NCBI GenBank assembly: GCA_036645575.1
Contig: JAVXNW010000067.1
Coordinates: 1-14,096, forward strand
Direction: 5' to 3'
DNA length: 14,096 bases
Source: JAVXNW01 sp036645575
GTDB taxonomy: Bacteria > Bacillota > Clostridia > Christensenellales > Aristaeellaceae
The notes beneath the pieces were generated by a model. It saw nothing but the letters and a program-made list of their open reading frames with translations, searched no databases and had not been told where the DNA came from. Both the position numbers and the translations under genes were made by a program. Each line of letters opens with the position of its first letter. The stretch's first letter is position 1. Below are positions 1 through 6,547 of the stretch, in pieces.

Positions 1-273
1 AAGGCGCAAGCGTTTATGCTGGGCATTGAAGCACCCTACTACGTAGCCAGCGCCACGCCTGTGCGCGTCGTCACCATTGGCGGACTGGTCATCAACAAGG
101 ATGCGGAAGTATTGAACGAGCAAGCGCAAGCCATCCCCGGCCTGTATGCTGCTGGCGAAGTAGCCAACGCTTCATTCTATTATAATATATATGCCTGCTG
201 TGGCTCCGCAGTCCAGCACGCTGTGACATTCGGTCGCATTGGCGGCATCAATGCGGCGCAAAACGCAAAATAA
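1..273 (+). CDS. FAD-binding reductase, flavocytochrome c / fumarate reductase flavoprotein type (3' end only)
   Basis: Only the last 90 codons are in the window; the frame is open from base 1 and stops at TAA 271-273. The visible part carries the C-terminal FAD-domain signature of the family: a TIGGL strand, then an IPGLYAAGEVAN motif that contacts the flavin, and a closing GRIGGINAAQ helix. Family members move hydride between FAD and an unsaturated substrate such as fumarate, urocanate or acrylates. Where the Shewanella fumarate reductase has VHHTMGG (His504) this protein has RVVTIGG, and where that enzyme has GANRLGG (Arg544) it reads IYACCGS, so fumarate itself is an unlikely substrate. 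No FMN-binding domain follows. The N-terminus, and so its location in the cell, cannot be seen. It is followed closely by a terminator and is convergent with pckA. Confidence 0.85.
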   Translation, partial: KAQAFMLGIEAPYYVASATPVRVVTIGGLVINKDAEVLNEQAQAIPGLYAAGEVANASFYYNIYACCGSAVQHAVTFGRIGGINAAQNAK

Positions 274-292
274 CACCATTGTCTTAATCGTT

Positions 293-333
293 AGCGCCCC
301 CGACAGTTTTGACGCTGTGCGGGGGCGCTTTTT
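293..333 (+). terminator. Rho-independent terminator
   Basis: Arms 293-306 (AGCGCCCCCGACAG) and 315-329 (CTGTGCGGGGGCGCT) pair over 14 bp with one bulged base, around an 8-nt loop, followed by TTTTT at 329-333. It lies 20 nt after the flavoprotein stop codon. The stem lies 15 nt past the pckA stop on the other strand and could also stop that transcript, but no T-run is present in that orientation. Confidence 0.88.
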
Positions 334-347
334 ATGGACTTATGGCG

Positions 348-1928
348 TTAGGCGCGGGGGCCTGCGTCGATGATCGCCTGCGGCATATCCTTGTACTGCT
401 TGAAGTTCTCGACGAACATGCCGGCTAACTTCTTGGCGGTCGCGTCGTACGCGTTTTTGTCGCTCCAAGTCTCGCGCGGGTTGAGCAGCGCGTCCGGGAC
501 GCCGGGGCAGGTGACCGGAACATCCACGTTGAATCGGTCGTCGTGGCGGAACTCGCCCTTTTCAAGGGTGCCGTTGAGCGCTGCGGTGACCATGGCGCGG
601 GTGAAGGGCAGCTTCATGCGCTTGCCTTCGCCGCTTGCCGGGCCGCCGGACCAGCCGGTGTTGACCAGGTAGACGTTCGCGCCGAAATTGTCGATCTTCT
701 CACCGCACATCTCGGCGTATTTGCTCGCCGGGCGCGGCATGAACGGCGCGCCAAAGCAGGTGGAGAACGTCGGGGTCGGTTCGGTGATGCCGCGCTCGGT
801 GCCCGCCAGCTTCGAGGTGAAGCCCGACACGAACTGGTACATCGCCGCTTCCTTGGTGAGCCGGGAGATGGGCGGCATGACGCCGAAAGCGTCCGCCGTC
901 AGGAAGATCACCGTGGTCGGATGGCCGGCGACGCCCGGGATCTGCGCGTTGTTGATGTGCTCGATCGGGTAGCCGACGCGGGTGTTTTCCGTCACGGCGG
1001 CGTCGTCATAGTCCGCGTGCCGGGTCTCGGGATCGATCGTCACGTTCTCGACCAGCGCGCCAAAGCGGATCGCGTTCCAGATGTCCGGCTCGTGCTCGTG
1101 GCTCAGCTTGATGGTCTTGGCGTAGCAGCCGCCCTCAAAGTTGAAGATGCCCGTGGGCGACCAGCCGTGCTCGTCATCGCCGATCAGGTTGCGGTTCGGG
1201 TCGGCGGACAGCGTGGTCTTGCCGGTTCCCGACAGGCCAAAGAACAGCGCGGACTCGCCCGTCTTGGGATCGACGTTCGCCGAGCAGTGCATCGGGAACA
1301 CGTTCTTGGCCGGCATCAGGTAGTTCATCACCGAGAAGACCGACTTCTTGATCTCGCCCGCGTACTGGCTGCCCGCGATGATGACCATCTTGCGCTTGAA
1401 CGAAACCAGGATCGCCGCCTCGGAATGGACGCCGTCCAGTTCGGGAATGCACTTATAGCCCGGCGCCGCCACGATCGTGAAGCCCGGGACAAAGCTCGAA
1501 AGCTCCTCCGCCGTCGGGCGGATCAGCAGCTGGTGGATGAACAGGTTCTGGCTCGCCAGCTCGTTGATTACGCGCACGTTTAACCGGTAGTCCGGGTCCG
1601 CGCCCGCAAAGCCGTCAAACACAAACAGGTCGCGGTTTTGCAGGTAGGCGGTCATCCCTTTATAGATGTGCTCGAATTTCGCTTCGCTGATCGGGACGTT
1701 GACCTTGCCCCAATCGATGTCGTTGTGGAACTCAGCCTCATCCACAATGAACCGATCTTTCGGGCTGCGACCGGTGTATTTGCCGGTCATTACGCACAGC
1801 GCGCCGGTATCGCTCAGAATGCCTTCGCCGCGCTCGAGCGCCTTTTCGGTCAACTGTGCCGGGGCCAGCTGATAATAAACATTTGTCGGGTTGATAATGC
1901 CCAGGGACTCCAGATACTTCTTGTCCAT
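348..1928 (-). CDS. pckA: phosphoenolpyruvate carboxykinase (ATP)
   Basis: A 526-residue cytoplasmic enzyme that interconverts oxaloacetate + ATP and PEP + CO2 + ADP. Length and motifs match the ATP-dependent family. YTGRSPKDRF (51-60) is in the substrate-binding region; YAGEIKKSVFSVMNYLMP (189-206) is the family signature with the metal-binding lysine; a MHCSANV histidine lies near 214; the kinase-1a P-loop GLSGTGKT is at 231-238; and the kinase-2 motif LIGDDEHGW is at 248-256 with its paired aspartates. All expected catalytic residues that I can place are present. The ATG at 1926-1928 is preceded by a strong GGGAGGG ribosome site (1935-1941) with 6-nt spacing. In anaerobes the enzyme often runs toward oxaloacetate, feeding succinate formation. 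It is transcribed alone: the upstream gene is 251 bp away and a terminator stem lies just past its end. Confidence 0.97.
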   Translation of the reverse strand: MDKKYLESLGIINPTNVYYQLAPAQLTEKALERGEGILSDTGALCVMTGKYTGRSPKDRFIVDEAEFHNDIDWGKVNVPISEAKFEHIYKGMTAYLQNRDLFVFDGFAGADPDYRLNVRVINELASQNLFIHQLLIRPTAEELSSFVPGFTIVAAPGYKCIPELDGVHSEAAILVSFKRKMVIIAGSQYAGEIKKSVFSVMNYLMPAKNVFPMHCSANVDPKTGESALFFGLSGTGKTTLSADPNRNLIGDDEHGWSPTGIFNFEGGCYAKTIKLSHEHEPDIWNAIRFGALVENVTIDPETRHADYDDAAVTENTRVGYPIEHINNAQIPGVAGHPTTVIFLTADAFGVMPPISRLTKEAAMYQFVSGFTSKLAGTERGITEPTPTFSTCFGAPFMPRPASKYAEMCGEKIDNFGANVYLVNTGWSGGPASGEGKRMKLPFTRAMVTAALNGTLEKGEFRHDDRFNVDVPVTCPGVPDALLNPRETWSDKNAYDATAKKLAGMFVENFKQYKDMPQAIIDAGPRA

Positions 1929-1985
1929 GATGAACCCTCCCTAGTTATCTTCCGGTTCTTTGCGAACACGGGGCGCAAACGCCAA

Positions 1986-2030
1986 CGTTTCCTAGACTAG
2001 ATTATTCCATAATCCCGAGCCGTTTCCTAG
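1986..2030 (-). promoter_or_regulatory. paired CTAGGAAACG direct repeats upstream of pckA (candidate regulator site)
   Basis: The 10-mer CTAGGAAACG (minus-strand reading) occurs at 1986-1995 and 2021-2030, exactly 35 bp apart. Between the copies lies an inverted repeat ATTAT-TCC-ATAAT at 2001-2013. The block sits 58-102 bp upstream of the pckA start codon in an otherwise AT-rich gap (1929-2179). I could not place a convincing -35/-10 pair; AATAAT at 2001-2006 (minus) is the best -10 candidate. The role is inferred from repetition and position only. Confidence 0.35.
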
Positions 2031-2179
2031 CTTATCCGTGTTAATTATTGTTAAGACTTTGACAATTTCTTCTCATAAAAAAGAAATCATGCAAATCAGC
2101 TTTGTTTATGTCGGAAAATCGGCATAATAGGACGCTTTATGAAATTTCAGTGCAGTGGAATGCCAAATTTGCGCCACGA

Positions 2180-2854
2180 TCAGTCCGCCTCGCGCGTGGC
2201 GCACACGCCGCGCAACTTGACCAGCGCGCGCGCCACCGCGTCGCGGCTGTTGCCCCAAGGCGCGGCTTGGTTTTTGTAGTCGAACTTCTGGGTGAACCAC
2301 GCAAGGTCGCGCTCCACTTGCTCAAATCCCGCGAGCGTCACCTCGTTAAGCGCCGCCTGGAACTTGGCGTCGCCTAAGTTGGCCAGCAGGTCATAGTGCT
2401 TGAGGCACACGCCCTTCGATTCGGCAAACGCCTGACGGAACGCTGCTTCATGCGCCCACAGGTAGGCAAGCGTCTGCCCGTAGCGCGCCATCGTCTGGTT
2501 CAGCCGCTCGCACAAAATGCAGCTGTCTGACAGCGGCGGCATGGCCCGCTTGCCCAGCAGCCGGCGCGGCGCGGCCCCGCGCGCCTGCACCTGCGCAATG
2601 ACCGCCTTCAAGTAGGTGTCCGCCATCAGCGCAACCCCCAGCCGGTTGCCCGCATCGTACAACATTAAAAAATGCTGCGCACAAAAGCCCTTCTCGTTGA
2701 CCGCAATGCGCATCAGCGGCTCCATCACAGACCCGCCTAAAAAACTTTCGACACACCCGCGCTCCACCTGCTGCGCAAGCGCGCACAGCGGACATTCACT
2801 GGCCGTTTCCCGGTACACCGCCCAGACCGGCGCCGTGTCCATATGCTCAGCCAT
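2180..2854 (-). CDS. DUF6062-type cysteine-rich protein
   Basis: A 224-residue soluble protein of unknown function. The stretch from the first Cys pair through SFLGGSVMEP, NEKGFC and NRLGVAL resembles the DUF6062 family of Clostridia. It contains two similar modules: CPLC (21-24) with GFCAQH (56-61), and CILC (112-115) with GVCLKH (148-153). Each has a CxxC and, 34-35 residues later, a CxxH, which suggests two zinc-binding sites or redox centres (inference). There is no signal peptide or membrane segment. I chose the ATG at 2854 because GAGGTGA (2860-2866), a 7-base match to the anti-Shine-Dalgarno, sits 5 nt upstream. A GTG in the same frame at 2863 lies inside that ribosome site and is less likely. 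The gene has its own promoter and no obvious operon partner. Confidence 0.85.
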   Translation of the reverse strand: MAEHMDTAPVWAVYRETASECPLCALAQQVERGCVESFLGGSVMEPLMRIAVNEKGFCAQHFLMLYDAGNRLGVALMADTYLKAVIAQVQARGAAPRRLLGKRAMPPLSDSCILCERLNQTMARYGQTLAYLWAHEAAFRQAFAESKGVCLKHYDLLANLGDAKFQAALNEVTLAGFEQVERDLAWFTQKFDYKNQAAPWGNSRDAVARALVKLRGVCATREAD

Positions 2855-2874
2855 CCCCCTCACCTCACCCTGCT

Positions 2875-2903
2875 ATCATACCACACCCGCCATCCGGGAA
2901 CAA
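2875..2903 (-). promoter_or_regulatory. sigma-A-type promoter of the DUF6062 gene
   Basis: On the minus strand there is TTGTTC (2898-2903), a 17-bp spacer, then TATGAT (2875-2880) preceded by TGG, giving an extended -10. Transcription would start near 2868, leaving a leader of about 14 nt that just contains the ribosome site. Confidence 0.6.
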
Positions 2904-2921
2904 GCGCGGGGAAGAGGGGAT

Positions 2922-2993
2922 ATTTATCCACAACGCAAAGGCGCGCCCCTGTGCGTTGTCTTGCACAGGGGCGCGCCGACATTGTGGATAAAT
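2922..2993 (-). terminator. two-tier inverted repeat / terminator after the VOC gene, flanked by DnaA-box 9-mers
   Basis: The inner stem is a perfect 15 bp (2940-2954 with 2963-2977, GGCGCGCCCCTGTGC) around an 8-nt loop. The outer arms ATTTATCCACAA (2922-2933) and TTGTGGATAAAT (2982-2993) are also perfectly complementary. The minus-strand stem is followed by TTT then GCG, so the U-tract is weak. It begins 8 nt after the VOC stop codon. Each outer arm contains a consensus DnaA box TTATCCACA (2924-2932, and in inverted orientation 2983-2991). Confidence 0.7.
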
Positions 2994-3001
2994 GACTGCG
3001 G

Positions 3002-4024
3002 TTACAGCACCTCGAACAGCTCAAACGTCGAGCCGTTGGGGCCCGCGACCATGGCCGTGCGGATGGCGCCGTAGGGCGCGACCGCCATCTCAACCGGGGC
3101 AGCGACGGTGGCAAAGCCCGCATCGGAAGCGGTCTTCAGCACGTCGTCCAGGCCTTCCACCAGGAAGCAGGTGGCGAATAGCCCGGCGTTTGCCGGAACC
3201 GACGCGCCCGCCTCCGTCATCGACTTGCCCTCGGCGTCAAAGTCCAGCACTTCGATGACCGGGGTAGCGCCCGCGCCCATGTACATGGCGATGCGGGTAT
3301 TGTACTCGGTGCCGGCGACGCCGACGATCGGATCGACCAAGCCCTTTTCCATCTCCATGTCAAACGCCTTCGGGCAGCCCAGCACGCCCTCGTAGAACGC
3401 GTCGGCCTCGGCCATGTCGCCGACCACCAGCACCACGTCCGGGAAGTTGCGGAACATCCCCTCAAAGGCCGGCGTCTTCTCGGTCTTGTTGATGATGGCG
3501 AGCGGGACGCCGTTGGGGTCGCTCGTGACCGCCTCAAATACGGTCGCGCCGCTCCAGGTCGTCGTGTATTGGTACGGCTCGCACAGGAAGGTTGCGCCGT
3601 TTGCGACCATGTCGTCGCGCACTTTCTGGATGTCCGCGCAGCGGAACGACACGTCGTAATAGCCCAGATCCCAGCTGTTGTAGCCCTCGCGCGAGGTCTT
3701 CTCGGGCGTCTTTTCAAACTTGATCAGCTGCAAAAGCGTGGTCTGAACCGGGTTTTTCATCATGACATACTGGGCGGCGCAGTCCATGCCGTACAGCGCC
3801 TTGCAGGCTTCTTGGCTCAGCTCGCCGCGCGCGGCCTCGGTGAGCTCCATCGTATCCGTATAGAAGGCGACGCTTTTTTCCAGATCAAATACGCTGACCG
3901 ATATGCGGCTGATGCCCTCCACCTTGGGAGCGGGTGCGGGCGCGTCCTGCGCAAACGCAACCGTCGGGCAGGCAAGGGAAAGCAGCAGCGCCACGCAGAG
4001 CATAATCGTGAGCAATCGATTCAT
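3002..4024 (-). CDS. secreted protein with two VOC (glyoxalase/dioxygenase-fold) domains
   Basis: A 340-residue exported protein. Residues 1-25 form a Sec signal peptide with probable cleavage at AFA|QD (25/26). C19 is not in a canonical lipobox. Two VOC modules follow, at about 36-180 (from ISRISVSVFDLEKSVAFY to DPNGVPLAII) and about 194-340 (from FPDVVLVVGDMAEADAFY to GPNGSTFELFEVL). Classical metal ligands are mostly lost in the first module: no His in the opening strand and no Glu in the last. In the second module Glu258 and Glu335 could still bind metal. The substrate is unknown; binding or isomerising a small ligand outside the membrane is possible. The start is fixed by AAGGAGG (4033-4039) 8 nt before the ATG. 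Promoter architecture is shared with the secreted flavin reductase downstream on the map, which suggests a common inducer. Confidence 0.85.
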   Translation of the reverse strand: MNRLLTIMLCVALLLSLACPTVAFAQDAPAPAPKVEGISRISVSVFDLEKSVAFYTDTMELTEAARGELSQEACKALYGMDCAAQYVMMKNPVQTTLLQLIKFEKTPEKTSREGYNSWDLGYYDVSFRCADIQKVRDDMVANGATFLCEPYQYTTTWSGATVFEAVTSDPNGVPLAIINKTEKTPAFEGMFRNFPDVVLVVGDMAEADAFYEGVLGCPKAFDMEMEKGLVDPIVGVAGTEYNTRIAMYMGAGATPVIEVLDFDAEGKSMTEAGASVPANAGLFATCFLVEGLDDVLKTASDAGFATVAAPVEMAVAPYGAIRTAMVAGPNGSTFELFEVL

Positions 4025-4061
4025 GAGAAACCCCTCCTTGATAATAATTTATCTATTTCAG

Positions 4062-4092
4062 ATGATACGCCCTAAACATACTTTAGTGTCAA
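4062..4092 (-). promoter_or_regulatory. MerR-type promoter/operator of the VOC gene
   Basis: On the minus strand: -35 TTGACA (4087-4092), a 19-bp spacer (4068-4086), and -10 TATCAT (4062-4067). The spacer holds the palindrome CTAAA-GTATG-TTTAG (4072-4086), starting directly after the -35. An over-long 19-bp spacer containing the operator is the hallmark of promoters activated by MerR-family regulators, which untwist the DNA. The expected start of transcription is near 4055, about 30 nt before the ATG. No MerR gene is in this window. Confidence 0.75.
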
Positions 4093-4254
4093 GGGAAAAT
4101 CGCAGAAAAAGCGGCGAATTGGCGGATCGTTTGCCCGCCTGCCCGAACCGCTAGCCTTCCGATTTCAAGGGGTTCGAGCGGAGGGACGCAGATAGACGAG
4201 CGGACTTTCTCCCCCCATGCGCCGCCCGCGACCCATGCGGCAGCCTGTGGACAT
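4093..4254. other. intergenic stretch without a recognised gene
   Basis: This is part of the 392-bp gap between the VOC start and the flavin reductase stop. Short open frames here have no family features, no ribosome sites and no consistent coding signal, so I see no gene. The rest of the gap is taken by the MerR-type promoter on the left and two hairpins on the right. Confidence 0.5.
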
Positions 4255-4300
4255 TGTGGATAAAAACGCGCGCCTGTGCAAAAACATGCACAGGCGCGCG
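4250..4300 (-). terminator. perfect GC-rich hairpin with T-tract, touching a DnaA-box 9-mer
   Basis: Arms CGCGCGCCTGTGCA (4267-4280) and its exact complement (4287-4300) enclose a 6-nt loop. The minus-strand side continues with TTTTT (4266-4262). It is a good terminator shape but stands 116 nt past the flavin reductase stop and behind another terminator, with no gene between. A 15-mer, GACATTGTGGATAAA (4250-4264), is identical to 2978-2992 and contains an inverted consensus DnaA box (4255-4263). Confidence 0.65.
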
Positions 4301-4357
4301 AAATCAAATGATAAGGAGATTCGGAAAGGCGCGATCAGGCGCATCTGAAATTTAGAT

Positions 4358-4403
4358 AAAACAAGCGGGCCGCTGTGCATTGTTTTGCACGGCGGCCCGC
4401 TTG
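4358..4403 (-). terminator. Rho-independent terminator of the secreted flavin reductase
   Basis: Arms CAAGCGGGCCGCTGTGCA (4362-4379) and 4386-4403 pair at 17 of 18 positions around a 6-nt loop. On the minus strand TTTT follows (4361-4358). It starts 13 nt past the stop codon. The loop-proximal GTGCA/TGCAC core is shared with the hairpins at 2940-2977 and 4267-4300. Confidence 0.85.
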
Positions 4404-4416
4404 CGCTTGGGATAAA

Positions 4417-6330
4417 TTACTTCGCGAAGGCGGTGACCAGCGCGGTCGTGATGACCTGGCTGTCTACCGTTGCGCCGGAGACGACGTCAACGGCGACGGA
4501 CTGCTTGGTCAGGATGTCATTTACCAGACCCGCGAGTTGCTCGTCGGTGATGATCATCTCGCTGCGGTTGTTGGTCACATCGATCGCGGTGAGCTTGCCG
4601 CCCGCAACCGTGATGCTCACTTCGATGTCCGCATGCAGGCCCGGAACCGTCGCGGTGTACACGCCGTCCGCCGCGCCATCCCACGGATTGCCCGTGGTTT
4701 CCGCGCTGACTTCCTTGATTTCGGACACGCCGCCCATGACGGTCTGCGCGGCCGCGCGGCCGGAGAGCATGGCCTCGGACAGGAAGCAGCCGTTCTGGTA
4801 GAGGTTGGCAATGTAGCTGCCCAGTTCGCCCGCCTCATAGAGGTTGGGGATGGCGTTGCCGTCCCAGTCGAGCACGCGGCCCGCGGTGTCGCGCTTTGCG
4901 CCGCCGGTGGTGGCGACCAGGGTGGGCGTGATTTCAACGGCGTAGAACGGGCCGTTTTCGATCTTCGCCATCTTATCGGCCTCACGGCCATAGTCGGCGT
5001 CGGTTCCCGCATCCACCATGCCGTTGAAGCGGTCGATGGTCGCGGTGATCGTCTCGGGCGCATAGCCCATCTTGCCGGCCAATTCCTCGATGGTGTCGGC
5101 CTTCAGGATCCAGCCCTTGTCGATTTCCGTCTGGTTGTCCTTGCTCCAGACGTAGCCTTCGGTCGTGATCGGCCAGGACAGCCACATGGTCGCGATGCTG
5201 CCCGCCGCGCGGGTCGCCTCGTCAAAGATCACGTAGACCGGGAGCGATTTGTAGTGCGGAAGATCGACGTACTTGCCGTTCTCCATGTATTTCATGTGCT
5301 GACGATGGTAGGAGCCGCTCTCGTTGTAGAAGCGCTCGCCGACCGAGTTGACTTCGAGCCAGGAGTTGCCCGGCATGGTCATTGCGCGCATGAAGGTGGA
5401 CTCGTAATCGGGGGTCTTGATGCCCAGCCAGTAGCCGCCGGACTGCGTCGCGTTGTCCATGTGCCACATCTGCGCACCGGCCTCCATCAGCATCTTCACG
5501 CCGTCGCCGGTGTTGCCCGGGGTGCCGGCGGTGTAGACGCGATCCAGACCGTTGAAGTCCTTCTGCATCTCAAGGTTGTTCTCAAAGCCGCCGCACGCCA
5601 TCAAAACGCCCTTGTCGGCCTTGATTGCGAGGGTGGTGCCGTCCGCCTGCGTCGCGATGACGCCGGTGACCTTGCCGGTCTCGGGATCCTGCACAAGCGA
5701 GGTGGCCGGCGTCGCGTACATGACTTCGACGCCGCGGCTCTCGGTCGCCTTGGCAAAGCAGCGCCACACGCCGCCGTTTTCGAACGAGCCGGAGTTCTTG
5801 GCGCGCAGGTGAGCGGAAGCGCCGTTGAACTTGGAGCCTTCGAAGGAGTCGAACTCAAGCACCATCGAGCCCCACTTGAGCTCGCCGCCGCCGACGTAGC
5901 CAACTTCATAGTCTACGCTGCTTGCGACGCTCGCGACCCAGTCCAGCTGCGTGCCGAAGCCCTTGGCCAGCCAGTCGAGGTAATCCTCGGGGATCGCGTT
6001 GGGCTCGTTGCAGGAGCGCAGATAGCTCTTAAAGGTCTCTACGTCCGCCATGTCGGGAACCAGGAAGGTCTGGCCGGAGGCGATGGAGTTGCCGCCCGCC
6101 AGTTCCTTGGGCATTTTTTCGAGCACAAGGATGCTCGCGTCAGGGTTGATGTCGTGCGCTTCAACCGCCGCCGCCGCGCCCGCCAGGCCGAACCCGACGA
6201 TCAGGAAGTCCACTTCTTTGTCCCACGTCCCGATGGAAGCATCGGTCTTGACCCAGCTCGACGCGCTCGCCGATACGGTCATGGACAGTGCCAGTACCAC
6301 AACCAACAGAATAGACCAAAATCTCTTCAT
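4417..6330 (-). CDS. secreted FAD/FMN reductase (flavocytochrome c / urocanate reductase-like)
   Basis: A 637-residue exported flavoprotein. The signal peptide (1-24, ASA|SS) has no lipobox. An FAD_binding_2 domain spans about 38-535: dinucleotide motif VGFGLAG (45-51), GERFYNE (331-337) before the active-site region, and IPNLYEAGELGS (494-505). The C-terminal FMN-binding domain (about 552-637) has VVSGATVDS (616-624), the threonine site where ApbE attaches FMN covalently. There is no CxxCH haem motif. In place of the fumarate-binding His504 and Arg544 of Shewanella fumarate reductase it reads VATTGG and LYQNGC, so the electron acceptor is probably another unsaturated compound. Electrons likely arrive from a membrane flavin relay, as in extracellular flavin-based respiration (inference). 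The ATG at 6330 follows GAGGAGGG (6337-6344); the longer frame to 6387 would run into the promoter and is rejected. Confidence 0.93.
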   Translation of the reverse strand: MKRFWSILLVVVLALSMTVSASASSWVKTDASIGTWDKEVDFLIVGFGLAGAAAAVEAHDINPDASILVLEKMPKELAGGNSIASGQTFLVPDMADVETFKSYLRSCNEPNAIPEDYLDWLAKGFGTQLDWVASVASSVDYEVGYVGGGELKWGSMVLEFDSFEGSKFNGASAHLRAKNSGSFENGGVWRCFAKATESRGVEVMYATPATSLVQDPETGKVTGVIATQADGTTLAIKADKGVLMACGGFENNLEMQKDFNGLDRVYTAGTPGNTGDGVKMLMEAGAQMWHMDNATQSGGYWLGIKTPDYESTFMRAMTMPGNSWLEVNSVGERFYNESGSYHRQHMKYMENGKYVDLPHYKSLPVYVIFDEATRAAGSIATMWLSWPITTEGYVWSKDNQTEIDKGWILKADTIEELAGKMGYAPETITATIDRFNGMVDAGTDADYGREADKMAKIENGPFYAVEITPTLVATTGGAKRDTAGRVLDWDGNAIPNLYEAGELGSYIANLYQNGCFLSEAMLSGRAAAQTVMGGVSEIKEVSAETTGNPWDGAADGVYTATVPGLHADIEVSITVAGGKLTAIDVTNNRSEMIITDEQLAGLVNDILTKQSVAVDVVSGATVDSQVITTALVTAFAK

Positions 6331-6385
6331 ACCAGACCCTCCTCTATATGCCGTGTGTGTTAAACACATCACAAAGCTTGACACC

Positions 6386-6416
6386 ACTATAACGCCTAAA
6401 GCATGTTTAGAGTCAA
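6386..6416 (-). promoter_or_regulatory. MerR-type promoter/operator of the secreted flavin reductase
   Basis: On the minus strand: -35 TTGACT (6411-6416), a 19-bp spacer (6392-6410), and -10 TATAGT (6386-6391). The palindrome CTAAA-CATGC-TTTAG (6396-6410) starts directly after the -35 box. Spacing, palindrome arms and the GGCG-type segment before the -10 match the VOC promoter at 4062-4092. The transcript would start near 6379, with a leader of about 49 nt. Confidence 0.78.
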
Positions 6417-6473
6417 GACCAGATGAAAATTTTGTTGACCAGGTTCTGCGGGCAAGTTTTTGTGGTTACATCC

Positions 6474-6502
6474 TTGTATTGAGAGAAGTAAAATGCTATA
6501 CT
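6474..6502 (+). promoter_or_regulatory. extended -10 promoter of the pilus-like operon
   Basis: TGCTATACT (6494-6502) is an extended -10 (TGn + TATACT). TTGTAT (6474-6479) lies 17 bp upstream as a weak -35. Transcription would begin near 6509, about 39 nt before the first start codon. It is divergent from the MerR-type promoter 58 bp away. Confidence 0.6.
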
Positions 6503-6547
6503 TAACTGTATATAAAAACTGGTAGATTGTGCGAATGGAGGAGGGTC

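Noticed and set aside
543..1583. A 346-codon plus-strand frame opposite pckA
   Set aside because: It is a GC-driven shadow frame, rich in Arg and Ala, with no motif; pckA is unmistakable on the other strand.
2059..2064. A perfect TTGACA on the plus strand upstream of pckA
   Set aside because: No acceptable -10 lies 16-18 bp downstream and no plus-strand gene follows.
2922..4263. Possible replication origin because of three consensus DnaA boxes
   Set aside because: There is no dnaA/dnaN neighbourhood, no AT-rich unwinding region and no box cluster; the boxes belong to hairpins after genes.
4375..6363. A 662-codon open frame on the plus strand, opposite the flavin reductase
   Set aside because: It mirrors the codon pattern of the real minus-strand gene, is Arg/His/Val-rich low-complexity, has no ribosome site or family motif, and overlaps a clear FAD/FMN protein entirely.
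6331..6387. N-terminal extension of the flavin reductase to a start at 6387
   Set aside because: It would place an odd segment before the signal peptide and overlap the -10 box, while the ATG at 6330 has a strong ribosome site.
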